Positions 16,112-24,151 of a stretch of 64,000 nt of DNA are shown piece after piece. Positions within the stretch are counted from its first letter, which is position 1. Every line of letters begins with the position of its first letter. Under the pieces are notes generated by a model. That model had not been told where the DNA came from. It did no database searches and worked only from the letters and a program-made list of their open reading frames with translations. The DNA lies in contig CAZEPJ010000008.1 in assembly GCA_964514105.1 (NCBI GenBank), forward strand, positions 19,595 through 83,594, given 5' to 3'. The position numbers and the translations under genes are program-made. This DNA comes from CAZEPJ01 sp964514105 (GTDB lineage Bacteria; Desulfobacterota; Desulfocorpusculales; Desulfocorpusculum).

Positions 16112-16198
16112 TGGCGTTCCTTGCATTTCCCTTCTTCTCCTCTTGGTCCGCTTTCCATCCCCCATCCCGGCGAGATCCCCAGCGGAGAACGGCGCGAT

Positions 16199-16942
16199 TT
16201 GGGCGTTGATAGACCCATCGTCACCGTGGACGGGCCCAGCGGCTCGGGAAAGAGCACCGTCGCCCGGAGGCTGGCCGAGCGGTTGGGGTTTCGGTACGTG
16301 GATACGGGGGCCCTCTATCGGGCCCTGGCGTGGTGGGTGATGCGCCGGAAGGCGGATGCGGGCAGCGACGCGGCCCTCGCCACCCTGTGCGGGGAATTTC
16401 CACTGGAGGTCGGATGGGACGCACGCGGATCCATGGAGATCCGATGTGACGGCGAGGAGATCTCCCGCGCCATACGCAGCGAGGAGATCGGCATGCTGGC
16501 CTCGCGGATCTCGGCCCGTCGGGTGGTGCGGGAATTCCTCTGGGAGATCCAGCGCCGGTTGGGAGCGCGGGGGGGCCTCGTGTTCGAAGGCCGGGATATG
16601 GGGTCTTGGGTCTTTCCGGACGCGGAGCATCGGTTCTTCGTGACGGCCTCTCTGGAGGAGCGGGCGCGGCGCCGCCACGCAGAGCTGCTCCAGCGGGGAG
16701 AGGACGTTTCGCTTGACGCGGTGATGGATCGGATGGCCAAGCGGGACGAACAGGACAGCGCCAGAGCCCTGGCACCGCTCACGGTCCCTGACGGGGCGAC
16801 GGTCATCGACACCACGCACCTCGCGCCCGATGCCGTCATGGAGCGCATGATGGACGTCATTCAAAGGACCTCATCGGATGGGGAGATGAAACGCCGGCGC
16901 GGGCCCCGGGTGCATGGGAGGAATCGAGGCATGGGGGAATGA
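16199..16942 (+). CDS. cmk: Cytidylate kinase
   Basis: Phosphorylates CMP and dCMP with ATP for nucleotide synthesis. The P-loop GPSGSGKST begins within the first 20 residues, followed by YVDTGALYRA, FEGRDMG and RRRHAEL, all diagnostic. The start is uncertain. TTG at 16199 gives 247 residues, close to the family length, and follows GGAG 11 bases upstream; longer versions reach TTG 16121 but add an unlike Pro-rich extension. The last ~25 residues (RRRGPRVHGRNRG) are a basic tail beyond the usual end. The cmk-rpsA gene order is widely conserved in Proteobacteria. Confidence 0.92.
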   Translation: MGVDRPIVTVDGPSGSGKSTVARRLAERLGFRYVDTGALYRALAWWVMRRKADAGSDAALATLCGEFPLEVGWDARGSMEIRCDGEEISRAIRSEEIGMLASRISARRVVREFLWEIQRRLGARGGLVFEGRDMGSWVFPDAEHRFFVTASLEERARRRHAELLQRGEDVSLDAVMDRMAKRDEQDSARALAPLTVPDGATVIDTTHLAPDAVMERMMDVIQRTSSDGEMKRRRGPRVHGRNRGMGE

Positions 16943-16954
16943 GGCAGAATTCCC

Positions 16955-16982
16955 TTGCATTCCGTCGCGGGAATGATAAGAT
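16955..16982 (+). promoter_or_regulatory. Possible rpsA promoter
   Basis: TTGCAT (16955-16960), 16-bp spacer, TAAGAT (16977-16982), in the short AT-richer patch between cmk and rpsA. Matches are moderate. Confidence 0.4.
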
Positions 16983-17048
16983 AACGGCGCTTTTTTCCCA
17001 ACATCCGGAGCGCGGGATGCCGAAGCACGGGCCAGGGGGAAATCGTCT

Positions 17049-18893
17049 ATGCATGAAGAAGGAGTGAGGACCGAGGATAAGGGTCCCGAGAAGCCAATGG
17101 AGAACAGCGAGGCCAGGGTCGAAATCCGCTCGGAAGATCAGAGGAACGAGGAATTCCAGGATCTGTTCGAACAATCGATCAACAAGATCCAGGAGGGAGA
17201 GGTCCTGGAGGGTCGGGTCGTGTTCGTGGGCAAAGAGCACGTGATGGTCGATGTCGGATACAAGTCCGAAGGACAGATCCCGATCCACGAGTTCCAGAAC
17301 GAAAGCGGCGGACTGACCGTCCGGGAGGGAGACGTCATCGAGGTCCTGCTGGAGTCCAGGGATGACGACGACGGGGAGATCGTCCTTTCCAAAAGCAAGG
17401 CGGACAAGATCAAGGTCTGGGAGGAGATCCGCCGCGCCTACGAGCAGGGGGGAACGCTGGAGGGGCGGGTGGTGGGAAGGGTGCGGGGAGGGCTATCGGT
17501 GGACATCGGCGTGTTGGCCTTTCTGCCGGGATCCCAGGTGGACCTCCGCCCCGTGCGCAACCTGGAGAAGCTCATCGGTCAGACCTATCGATTCCGGGTG
17601 CTGAAATACAACCGGCGGAGGAGCAACATCGTGCTCTCCCGCAGGGTGCTTCTGGAGGAGGAACGCTCCCAGGCCAGGGAAACGACGCTCAACAATCTGC
17701 AGGAAGGGATGCTCGTCAGCGGCGTGGTGAAGAACGTCACCGACTACGGGGCCTTCATTGATCTGGGAGGGGTGGACGGGCTTCTTCACATCACGGATAT
17801 GTCCTGGGGGCGGATCAAACATCCGTCGGAGGTCGTCCAGGTCGGCCAAGAGCTGCAGGTGCAGGTCCTGCAGTTCGACCGGGAGAAGGAGCGCGTCTCG
17901 CTGGGCCTGAAGCAGACCACGGCGGACCCGTGGTCCCTGGTGGCGGAGAAATTCCCGGTGGGGGCCCAGCTGCAGGGCAGGGTGGTGAGCATCACGGACT
18001 ATGGGGCGTTCATAGAACTGGACAAGGGCGTGGAGGGCCTGGTGCATGTCTCGGAGATGTCCTGGACCCGGCGCGTGCGGCACCCATCCAAGATCGTGGC
18101 CGTGGGGGACGTCGTGGATGTGGTGGTCCTCAGCCTGGACCCGGCGCGAAAACGCATCTCATTGGGGATGAAGCAGATCAAGGCCAACCCGTGGGTCACG
18201 GTCGCCGAGAAGTATCCCGTGGGGACAGTCCTCCAGGGTCGGATTCGGAACATCACGGAGTTCGGCATCTTCATCGGCCTGGATGAGGGGATTGACGGAA
18301 TGGTCCACGTGTCGGATATCTCCTGGACCAAGCGCATCCGGCACCCGGGGGAGATCTACAAGAAGGGGCAGGAGGTGCAGGCCATCGTGCTGCACATCGA
18401 CCAGGAAAACGAGCGGTTCTCCCTGGGGGTCAAGCAGTTGGAGGCGGACCCGTGGGAATCGATCCCGCTGCGGTATCCCATCGGGACCCGGGTGACGGGG
18501 CGGGTGACCAGCGTCACGGACTTCGGCGTGTTCCTGGAGATCGAAGAGGGGATCGAGGGGCTGATTCATATCTCCGAGCTTCGGAAGGAGAAGGTGAAGA
18601 GCGCGTCGGAGGTCTGTAAGGAAGGCGATGAGCTCGAAGCGCTGGTCATTCACGTGGATTCCAGGGAACGCAAGATCGGTTTGAGCGTCAAGGCCCTCCA
18701 GAGGAAGGACGAGGAGGCCGATATCCGGGGCTATGTCTCCAATCAGCGGAGCTATACCCCGACCTTCGGGGCGATCCTCCGTGATGAACTCCTGCGCAAG
18801 GCCCGGGAGTCCCAAAAGGGGCTGGAGGGCGATCAGCGCAAGGGCCCCATGGAGGAGGAGGGGGGACCCCGGGAGGAGACGCCCGAGCATTGA
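17049..18893 (+). CDS. rpsA: 30S ribosomal protein S1
   Basis: Six S1/OB-fold RNA-binding repeats over 614 residues; repeats three to five carry the tell-tale VTDYGAFIDLGGVDGLLH, ITDYGAFIELDKGVEGLVH and ITEFGIFIGLDEGIDGMVH. S1 binds mRNA leaders and helps initiation on the 30S subunit. The last ~60 residues are charged and low in complexity, typical of S1 tails. The ATG at 17049 follows AGGGGGA at an ideal distance; a later Met (17097) lacks one. It ends just before a strong terminator. The cmk-rpsA order matches the conserved arrangement. Confidence 0.97.
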   Translation: MHEEGVRTEDKGPEKPMENSEARVEIRSEDQRNEEFQDLFEQSINKIQEGEVLEGRVVFVGKEHVMVDVGYKSEGQIPIHEFQNESGGLTVREGDVIEVLLESRDDDDGEIVLSKSKADKIKVWEEIRRAYEQGGTLEGRVVGRVRGGLSVDIGVLAFLPGSQVDLRPVRNLEKLIGQTYRFRVLKYNRRRSNIVLSRRVLLEEERSQARETTLNNLQEGMLVSGVVKNVTDYGAFIDLGGVDGLLHITDMSWGRIKHPSEVVQVGQELQVQVLQFDREKERVSLGLKQTTADPWSLVAEKFPVGAQLQGRVVSITDYGAFIELDKGVEGLVHVSEMSWTRRVRHPSKIVAVGDVVDVVVLSLDPARKRISLGMKQIKANPWVTVAEKYPVGTVLQGRIRNITEFGIFIGLDEGIDGMVHVSDISWTKRIRHPGEIYKKGQEVQAIVLHIDQENERFSLGVKQLEADPWESIPLRYPIGTRVTGRVTSVTDFGVFLEIEEGIEGLIHISELRKEKVKSASEVCKEGDELEALVIHVDSRERKIGLSVKALQRKDEEADIRGYVSNQRSYTPTFGAILRDELLRKARESQKGLEGDQRKGPMEEEGGPREETPEH

Positions 18894-18923
18894 ACGGGGG
18901 GCCATGACCCCTCTCGCCTGACG

Positions 18924-18964
18924 GCCCCGGCGAGACCCGTGGGGGTCTTCCCGGGGCGTTTTGT
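18924..18964 (+). terminator. Strong rho-independent terminator after rpsA
   Basis: Outer stem GCCCCGG/CCGGGGC (18924-18930 with 18951-18957), inner stem AGACCC/GGGTCT (18933-18938 with 18943-18948), 4-nt loop, then GTTTTGTT. It separates rpsA from sppA. Confidence 0.9.
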
Positions 18965-18976
18965 TGGAGCGCGCGC

Positions 18977-19861
18977 ATGAAGCGGCCCCATCCATGGTTG
19001 CTCACCGTGCTGTTCGTGGCGGGCATGATCGGCGTCCTGGCGGCTGTCGCAGGATTGCTGGCGGTGTGGCTCGAGGACGGGGAGGCCCTCAGAGGGGGCG
19101 ACCGGGTGGCGGTCATCCGGCTCGACGGGGTGATCGTGGACGCGCGGGAGGCCGTCAAGGCCCTGGAGCGCTACGGCAAGGACCCCAAGGTGAAGGCCGT
19201 GGTCCTGCGGGTGGAGACCCCCGGAGGGGCGGTGGGGCCCACCCAGGAGATCTTCCAGGCCGTTCGCCGGTGGAACGAGCACAAGAAGATCGTGGCCTCC
19301 CTGGGATCCATGGCCACATCGGGGGGCTACTACGTAGCCTGCGCCGCGGAGCGGATCGTGGCCAGCGCCGGGACGGTGACCGGGTCCATCGGTGTGGTGG
19401 TTCACATGGCCAACCTGGAGAAGCTCCTGGGCAAGGTGGGCATCCAGGGGGACGTGATCAAGAGCGGTGAGCACAAGGACATGGGATCCCCCCATCGGGC
19501 ACTGACTCCGGCCGAGCGGGAACTGATACAGCGGGTCATCGACGACGTCCACGACCAGTTTGTGGAGGACGTGGCCGAGGGGCGCCACCTGCCCAAGGAT
19601 GTGGTTCGCTCCCTGGCGGACGGCCGCATCTTCTCCGGCCGCCAGGCCAGGAACCTGGGCCTGGTGGATGACCTGGGGGGCCTCTGGGACGCGGTGAGGC
19701 TGGCCGCGCAATTGGGTGGTATCCCCGGGGAACCCCGGGTGGTGGAGGAGGCCAAGGAGCGATTCTCCCTGTTGGACCTCCTTCTGGGCGAAGGCGCGGT
19801 GAAGCTGCTGCCCGGCGCCCTTCCCCAAACCTTTTTCCTGGGCTACGTCTTTCATCCATGA
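18977..19861 (+). CDS. sppA: Signal peptide peptidase SppA
   Basis: Membrane-anchored serine protease that clears cleaved signal peptides. An N-terminal membrane segment (about 8-31) is followed by the S49 protease domain. The likely nucleophile is Ser115 in ATSGGYYVA, and Lys167 in SGEHKDMGSP is the general base by spacing to other members. At 294 residues it is the short single-domain form, which works as an octameric dome. The ATG follows TTGGAGCG just after the rpsA terminator, so it probably needs its own weak promoter or read-through. About 210 bases without a gene follow. Confidence 0.93.
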   Translation: MKRPHPWLLTVLFVAGMIGVLAAVAGLLAVWLEDGEALRGGDRVAVIRLDGVIVDAREAVKALERYGKDPKVKAVVLRVETPGGAVGPTQEIFQAVRRWNEHKKIVASLGSMATSGGYYVACAAERIVASAGTVTGSIGVVVHMANLEKLLGKVGIQGDVIKSGEHKDMGSPHRALTPAERELIQRVIDDVHDQFVEDVAEGRHLPKDVVRSLADGRIFSGRQARNLGLVDDLGGLWDAVRLAAQLGGIPGEPRVVEEAKERFSLLDLLLGEGAVKLLPGALPQTFFLGYVFHP

Positions 19862-20017
19862 TGGCCCTTGCGGCGGCGGTCCTGCCAGGGCAGCGCCCGG
19901 CCCATCCTTCCCCGTGCAATCCCCACAGAACAAAGGCCGTGTTGCCTGATCCGGAGGGCGCCGTCGAGGGCTGATCGCCGGGCACTGGGGGGCGGCGACG
20001 TTGCCCGCCCCGCGTGC

Positions 20018-20046
20018 TTGAAATGCCTCCGACCATCTGATATCTT
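20018..20046 (+). promoter_or_regulatory. Sigma-70 promoter of the ppx-guaB-guaA-dnaE run
   Basis: TTGAAA (20018-20023), 17-bp spacer, TATCTT (20041-20046) with an extended -10 TG. Predicted start near 20053, which places the ribosome site AGGAGAAGG just inside the transcript. Confidence 0.6.
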
Positions 20047-20071
20047 GGCCTCAATGAACAGAGGAGAAGGG

Positions 20072-21064
20072 ATGCGACCCGCCCAGCGGGTGGCCTCTCT
20101 GGACATCGGGACCAACAGCCTGAGGCTGCTGGTGGCCGATGTGGAGGCAGACGGGGGGTTCCGGAAGGTCTTCGAGGATCGTCGCATCGTTCGCCTGGGG
20201 CAAGGGGTGCAGGGCTCCGGGAGTTTGAGCGATGGGGCTATCGGGAGGACCGTGGAATCCCTTCGCGCATTTCTGGGGGAGGCGCGGGCCCGCGGTGCGT
20301 CGCGGACCCTGGCTGCGGCCACCAGCGCGGTGCGGGAGGCCCGAAACGGCGAGCCATTCGTGCGCCGGGTGCGGGAGGCCCTGGGGCTGGAGGTCCGGGT
20401 CCTGTCCGGTCCGGAAGAGGCCCGGTGGATGGTCCTGGGGGTCTCCCTGCTTTGGCGGGACCCTCCGGGGCGTTGGCTCGCCGTGGATATGGGGGGAGGG
20501 AGCACCGAACTGGCCGCGGCCGCGGGGCGGGTGGTGCAGCGGGCGGTGAGCCTCCCGCTGGGTATGGTGCGCCTCACCGAGGAACTTCTGGGCGCTGGAC
20601 CGGCGGGTCCGGGTGAACTGGAGCGGTGCCGGGGGCGCTGCCGCGAGCTGCTGGAACGCGGCTCGGGGGAGCTGTTGGACGCCGGCAGGGGGGTGGGGTT
20701 GTTGGTCGGGACCGCCGGGACCGTCACGACCCTGGCCGCCCTGGACATGGAAATGGCCTCGTACGACGCCGGGTGTGTCAACGGCTACAGATTGAGCCGG
20801 GACGCGGTGTCGCGGTGGGTCTCGATTCTGGCCAAGCTTGGGGCTTCCCAACGCAGGGGGCTTCGGGGCATGGAGCCGGGCAGGGAAGACGTGATCCTGG
20901 CCGGGGCCGTCATGGTGGAGGAACTGCTGCGCATGGCCCGTGTGGACGAGATGGTGGTGAGCGACTACGGGCTGCTCGAGGGGATCGCCTTGATGGCGGC
21001 GGGGCCGGCGTCCGGCTCGAGGTCGGATCCTGGAAGGGGGGGAGGTGTCCATGCTGCAGGGTGA
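20072..21064 (+). CDS. ppx: Exopolyphosphatase / pppGpp phosphohydrolase family protein
   Basis: Ppx/GppA enzymes release phosphate from polyphosphate or convert pppGpp to ppGpp. The 330-residue chain has the actin-like ATPase fold signature: SLDIGTNSLRLLVAD at the start, the central AVDMGGGSTEL, and VGTAGTVTTLAAL. It is the short form without the C-terminal HD domain, so polyphosphatase or pppGpp activity cannot be told apart. The ATG at 20072 is preferred because AGGAGAAGG stands directly upstream; an ATG at 20054 lies at the predicted transcript start. It overlaps the guaB start by 14 bases. Confidence 0.9.
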   Translation: MRPAQRVASLDIGTNSLRLLVADVEADGGFRKVFEDRRIVRLGQGVQGSGSLSDGAIGRTVESLRAFLGEARARGASRTLAAATSAVREARNGEPFVRRVREALGLEVRVLSGPEEARWMVLGVSLLWRDPPGRWLAVDMGGGSTELAAAAGRVVQRAVSLPLGMVRLTEELLGAGPAGPGELERCRGRCRELLERGSGELLDAGRGVGLLVGTAGTVTTLAALDMEMASYDAGCVNGYRLSRDAVSRWVSILAKLGASQRRGLRGMEPGREDVILAGAVMVEELLRMARVDEMVVSDYGLLEGIALMAAGPASGSRSDPGRGGGVHAAG

Positions 21065-22520
21065 ACTGGCCGACGGGCTGACGTTCGACGACGTGCTGCT
21101 GGTTCCTGCGGAATCGGAACTGCTACCGGCCGAGGTGGACGTGGGCACCTGGCTCACCCCCGCCATTGCCCTGAAGATCCCCCTGGTGAGCGCGGCCATG
21201 GACACCGTGACCGAATCCCAGACGGCCATCAGCATGGCCCGCGAAGGGGGGATCGGGATCATTCACCGCAACATGAGCATCCGCGATCAGGCCACGGAAG
21301 TGGACAAGGTGAAGAAGTCCGAAAGCGGCCTCATCGTGGATCCCATCACGGTGCATCCGGATCAGCGCCTCCACGAGGCCCTGGACCTCATGAAGCGGTT
21401 CCGGATCTCCGGGGTGCCTGTGACGGTCCAGGGGAAACTGGTGGGGATCCTCACCAACCGCGATCTTCGATTCGAGACGGATCTGGACAAGCCCGTCTCC
21501 GAGGTCATGACCAAGGAGAACCTGGTGACCGTGCCCCCCGGCATCGGCTTGGAGGAGTCCAAGGTCCTGCTTCACAGGCACCGGATCGAGAAACTCCTGG
21601 TGGTGGACGACGCTTACCGACTCAAGGGATTGATCACCATCAAGGACATCGAGAAGACCATCAAGTTCCCCAACGCCTGCAAGGACCATCTGGGGCGGCT
21701 GCGAGTAGGGGCTGCCGTGGGGACATCCGCAGAGACCCTGAAGCGGGTGGACGCCCTGCTCAAGGTCGGGGCCGACGTCATCGTCGTGGATACGGCCCAC
21801 GGCCACTCGGCCGGAGTCGTCCGGATCATCGAGGCGATCAAGGATGCCTTCCCGTCCTGTCAAGTCCTGGCCGGCAATGTGGGCACGGCCCAAGGGGCCG
21901 AGGCCCTCATCCGAGCCGGGGCGGACGGGGTCAAGGTGGGGGTGGGGCCGGGATCCATCTGCACCACCCGCATCGTCGCGGGGGTTGGGGTGCCGCAGAT
22001 CACGGCCATCGCCGAGGCCTTCGCCGTGGCCCGCAAGCACGGGGTCCCCATCACGGCCGACGGGGGCATCAAGTTCTCCGGGGACGTGACCAAGGCCATC
22101 GCGGCGGGGGCGCACAGCGTCATGGTGGGCAGCCTCCTGGCGGGGACCGAAGAATCGCCGGGCGAGACCATCCTGTTTCAGGGTCGGACATACAAGGTCT
22201 ATCGGGGGATGGGGTCCATCGAGGCCATGAAGCAGGGGAGTCGGGACCGGTACGGTCAGGCGGAGTTGGAGGACTCGAGCAAACTGGTGCCGGAGGGGAT
22301 CGTGGGGCGCGTGCCGTATCGGGGTCCCCTGTCAGCCACCATCTACCAGCTGGTGGGCGGCCTTCGATCGGGCATGGGGTACGTGGGCTGCCGGAGCCTG
22401 GAGGAGCTCCGGGAGCGGTCCCGGTTCATCCGGATCACGGCGGCCGGTCTGCGGGAAAGCCACGTCCACGACGTGATCATCACGCAGGAGGCCCCCAACT
22501 ACTGGCTGGAAAACCGCTAG
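21051..22520 (+). CDS. guaB: Inosine-5'-monophosphate dehydrogenase
   Basis: NAD-dependent oxidation of IMP to XMP, the first committed step to GMP. The barrel starts LTFDDVLLVPAES, two CBS domains interrupt it (about 95-205), the catalytic Cys is in GPGSICTTR, and the mobile-flap region runs YRGMGSIEAM and GRVPYRGPL. Length (489) is standard. The ATG at 21051 has GGAGG 6 bases upstream and is preferred to GTG 21045. The start overlaps the ppx end; guaA follows 71 bases after the stop. The pair makes a complete IMP-to-GMP route. Confidence 0.98.
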   Translation: MLQGELADGLTFDDVLLVPAESELLPAEVDVGTWLTPAIALKIPLVSAAMDTVTESQTAISMAREGGIGIIHRNMSIRDQATEVDKVKKSESGLIVDPITVHPDQRLHEALDLMKRFRISGVPVTVQGKLVGILTNRDLRFETDLDKPVSEVMTKENLVTVPPGIGLEESKVLLHRHRIEKLLVVDDAYRLKGLITIKDIEKTIKFPNACKDHLGRLRVGAAVGTSAETLKRVDALLKVGADVIVVDTAHGHSAGVVRIIEAIKDAFPSCQVLAGNVGTAQGAEALIRAGADGVKVGVGPGSICTTRIVAGVGVPQITAIAEAFAVARKHGVPITADGGIKFSGDVTKAIAAGAHSVMVGSLLAGTEESPGETILFQGRTYKVYRGMGSIEAMKQGSRDRYGQAELEDSSKLVPEGIVGRVPYRGPLSATIYQLVGGLRSGMGYVGCRSLEELRERSRFIRITAAGLRESHVHDVIITQEAPNYWLENR

Positions 22521-22542
22521 GGGCTCTGTCCCTTGGGGGGGC

Positions 22543-22564
22543 CTCCCGGGGCGTGACCCGGGGG
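22543..22564 (+). other. Intercistronic hairpin between guaB and guaA
   Basis: CTCCCGGG (22543-22550) pairs with CCCGGGGG (22557-22564, one wobble) around a GCGTGA loop. No T-run follows, so it is more likely a processing or stability element than a terminator. Confidence 0.4.
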
Positions 22565-22591
22565 CCGCCTGACGTTCACGGGGAGTGTGGT

Positions 22592-24145
22592 GTGACCAGA
22601 GACATCCATTCCGAGCGAGTCCTGATCCTGGACTTCGGTTCGCAATACACCCAGCTCATCGCCCGGCGGGTGAGGGAGTGCCGGGTCTACTGCGAGATCC
22701 ATCCCTTTTCCATGCCCCTTGAGGCCGTCCGCGCATTCGCACCGCGGGGCATCGTGCTGTCGGGAAGCCCGGCCAGCGTGTACGGCCCATTGGCCCCCAC
22801 GGTGTCGCCAGAGCTGCTTCGCATGGGGATCCCGGTGTTGGGGATCTGCTACGGGATGCAGCTTATGACCCATCTGCTGGGGGGGCGTGTGGCCGCATCT
22901 TCGAGCCGGGAGTACGGCCATGCGGAGCTGGAGATCCTGGATGAGTCGGGGATCTTCGAGGGCCTGGGGGGGGCGCGCCAGACCGTCTGGATGAGCCACG
23001 GGGACCGCATCGAGCGCCCTCCTCAGGGGTTCCGGGTGGTCGCGCGATCGGAGAACTCGCCGGTGGCCGCGTTCCGAGATCCCGAGGGACGCATCTACGG
23101 CCTGCAGTTTCACCCGGAGGTGGTGCACACGCCCCGGGGCAAGGCCATGCTCCGGAACTTCCTCAGGCGGGTCTGCGGCTGCCGAGCGACATGGACCATG
23201 CGCTCCTTCATCGAGGCCACCTCGGCATCATTGCGGGAGCGGGTGGGAGAGGAACGGGTCCTGTGTGCCCTCAGCGGGGGAGTGGACTCCTCGGTGACGG
23301 CGGCCCTGCTGTCGCGTGCCATCGGCGGCAGGCTCCATTGCGTCTTTGTGGACAACGGCCTGCTGCGCAAGGGGGAGGCCGAGGAGGTGGTCCGGGTGTT
23401 CGGGGGGCACTTCGGCGCCAACCTCACCCATGTGCGGGCCCAGGGGCGTTTCCTGGAGTGCCTGGCCGGCGTGCTGGACCCGGAACTGAAACGCAAGCGC
23501 ATCGGCGAGGCCTTCATCCGGGAATTCGAGCGGGAGGCCCGGGCCCTGGGGCGCATACGGTACCTGGCCCAGGGAACGCTGTACCCCGACGTCATCGAGA
23601 GCGTCTCGTTCAAAGGCCCTTCGGCCACCATCAAGAGCCATCACAACGTGGGGGGGTTGCCGGAGGCCATGGCGTTGGAGCTCATCGAACCCCTTCGGGA
23701 GCTTTTCAAGGACGAGGTGCGGGCCGTGGGGCGCGCGCTGGGGCTGCCCCAGGTCATCGTCGATCGACAGCCTTTCCCGGGCCCGGGCCTGGCCATCCGC
23801 ATCATCGGAGAGGTGACCCGGGAGCGCCTGGAGATGCTCAGGGAGGCGGACGCCATCGTCGCGGAGGAGGTGCAGCGGGCCGGTCTCCACCGCAAGCTGT
23901 GGCAGTCGTTCGCGGTGCACCTGCCCGTCCGTTCCGTGGGGGTCATGGGGGATGATCGGACGTACGAGGAGGTCATCGCGGTGCGGGCGGTGACCAGCCA
24001 GGACGGGATGACCGCGGATTGGGCGCACCTCCCGGACGGCTTGCTGCGCCGCATATCCGGCCGCATCATCAACGAGGTGGGCGGGATCAACCGGGTGGTA
24101 TACGATATCTCCTCCAAGCCTCCCAGTACCATCGAGTGGGAGTGA
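22592..24145 (+). CDS. guaA: GMP synthase (glutamine-hydrolysing)
   Basis: Converts XMP, ATP and glutamine to GMP. The N-terminal class I glutaminase has its nucleophile at Cys86 (GICYGMQ) and its His in LQFHPEV; the ATP-pyrophosphatase domain follows with PP-loop LSGGVDSS, and the C-terminal dimerisation domain ends KPPSTIEWE, the universal GuaA terminus. The GTG at 22592 is chosen because GGGAG lies upstream and it gives the normal length (517); an in-frame GTG at 22553 would add 13 unlike residues. dnaE starts 6 bases after the stop. Confidence 0.97.
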   Translation: MTRDIHSERVLILDFGSQYTQLIARRVRECRVYCEIHPFSMPLEAVRAFAPRGIVLSGSPASVYGPLAPTVSPELLRMGIPVLGICYGMQLMTHLLGGRVAASSSREYGHAELEILDESGIFEGLGGARQTVWMSHGDRIERPPQGFRVVARSENSPVAAFRDPEGRIYGLQFHPEVVHTPRGKAMLRNFLRRVCGCRATWTMRSFIEATSASLRERVGEERVLCALSGGVDSSVTAALLSRAIGGRLHCVFVDNGLLRKGEAEEVVRVFGGHFGANLTHVRAQGRFLECLAGVLDPELKRKRIGEAFIREFEREARALGRIRYLAQGTLYPDVIESVSFKGPSATIKSHHNVGGLPEAMALELIEPLRELFKDEVRAVGRALGLPQVIVDRQPFPGPGLAIRIIGEVTRERLEMLREADAIVAEEVQRAGLHRKLWQSFAVHLPVRSVGVMGDDRTYEEVIAVRAVTSQDGMTADWAHLPDGLLRRISGRIINEVGGINRVVYDISSKPPSTIEWE

Positions 24146-24151
24146 TCTCCC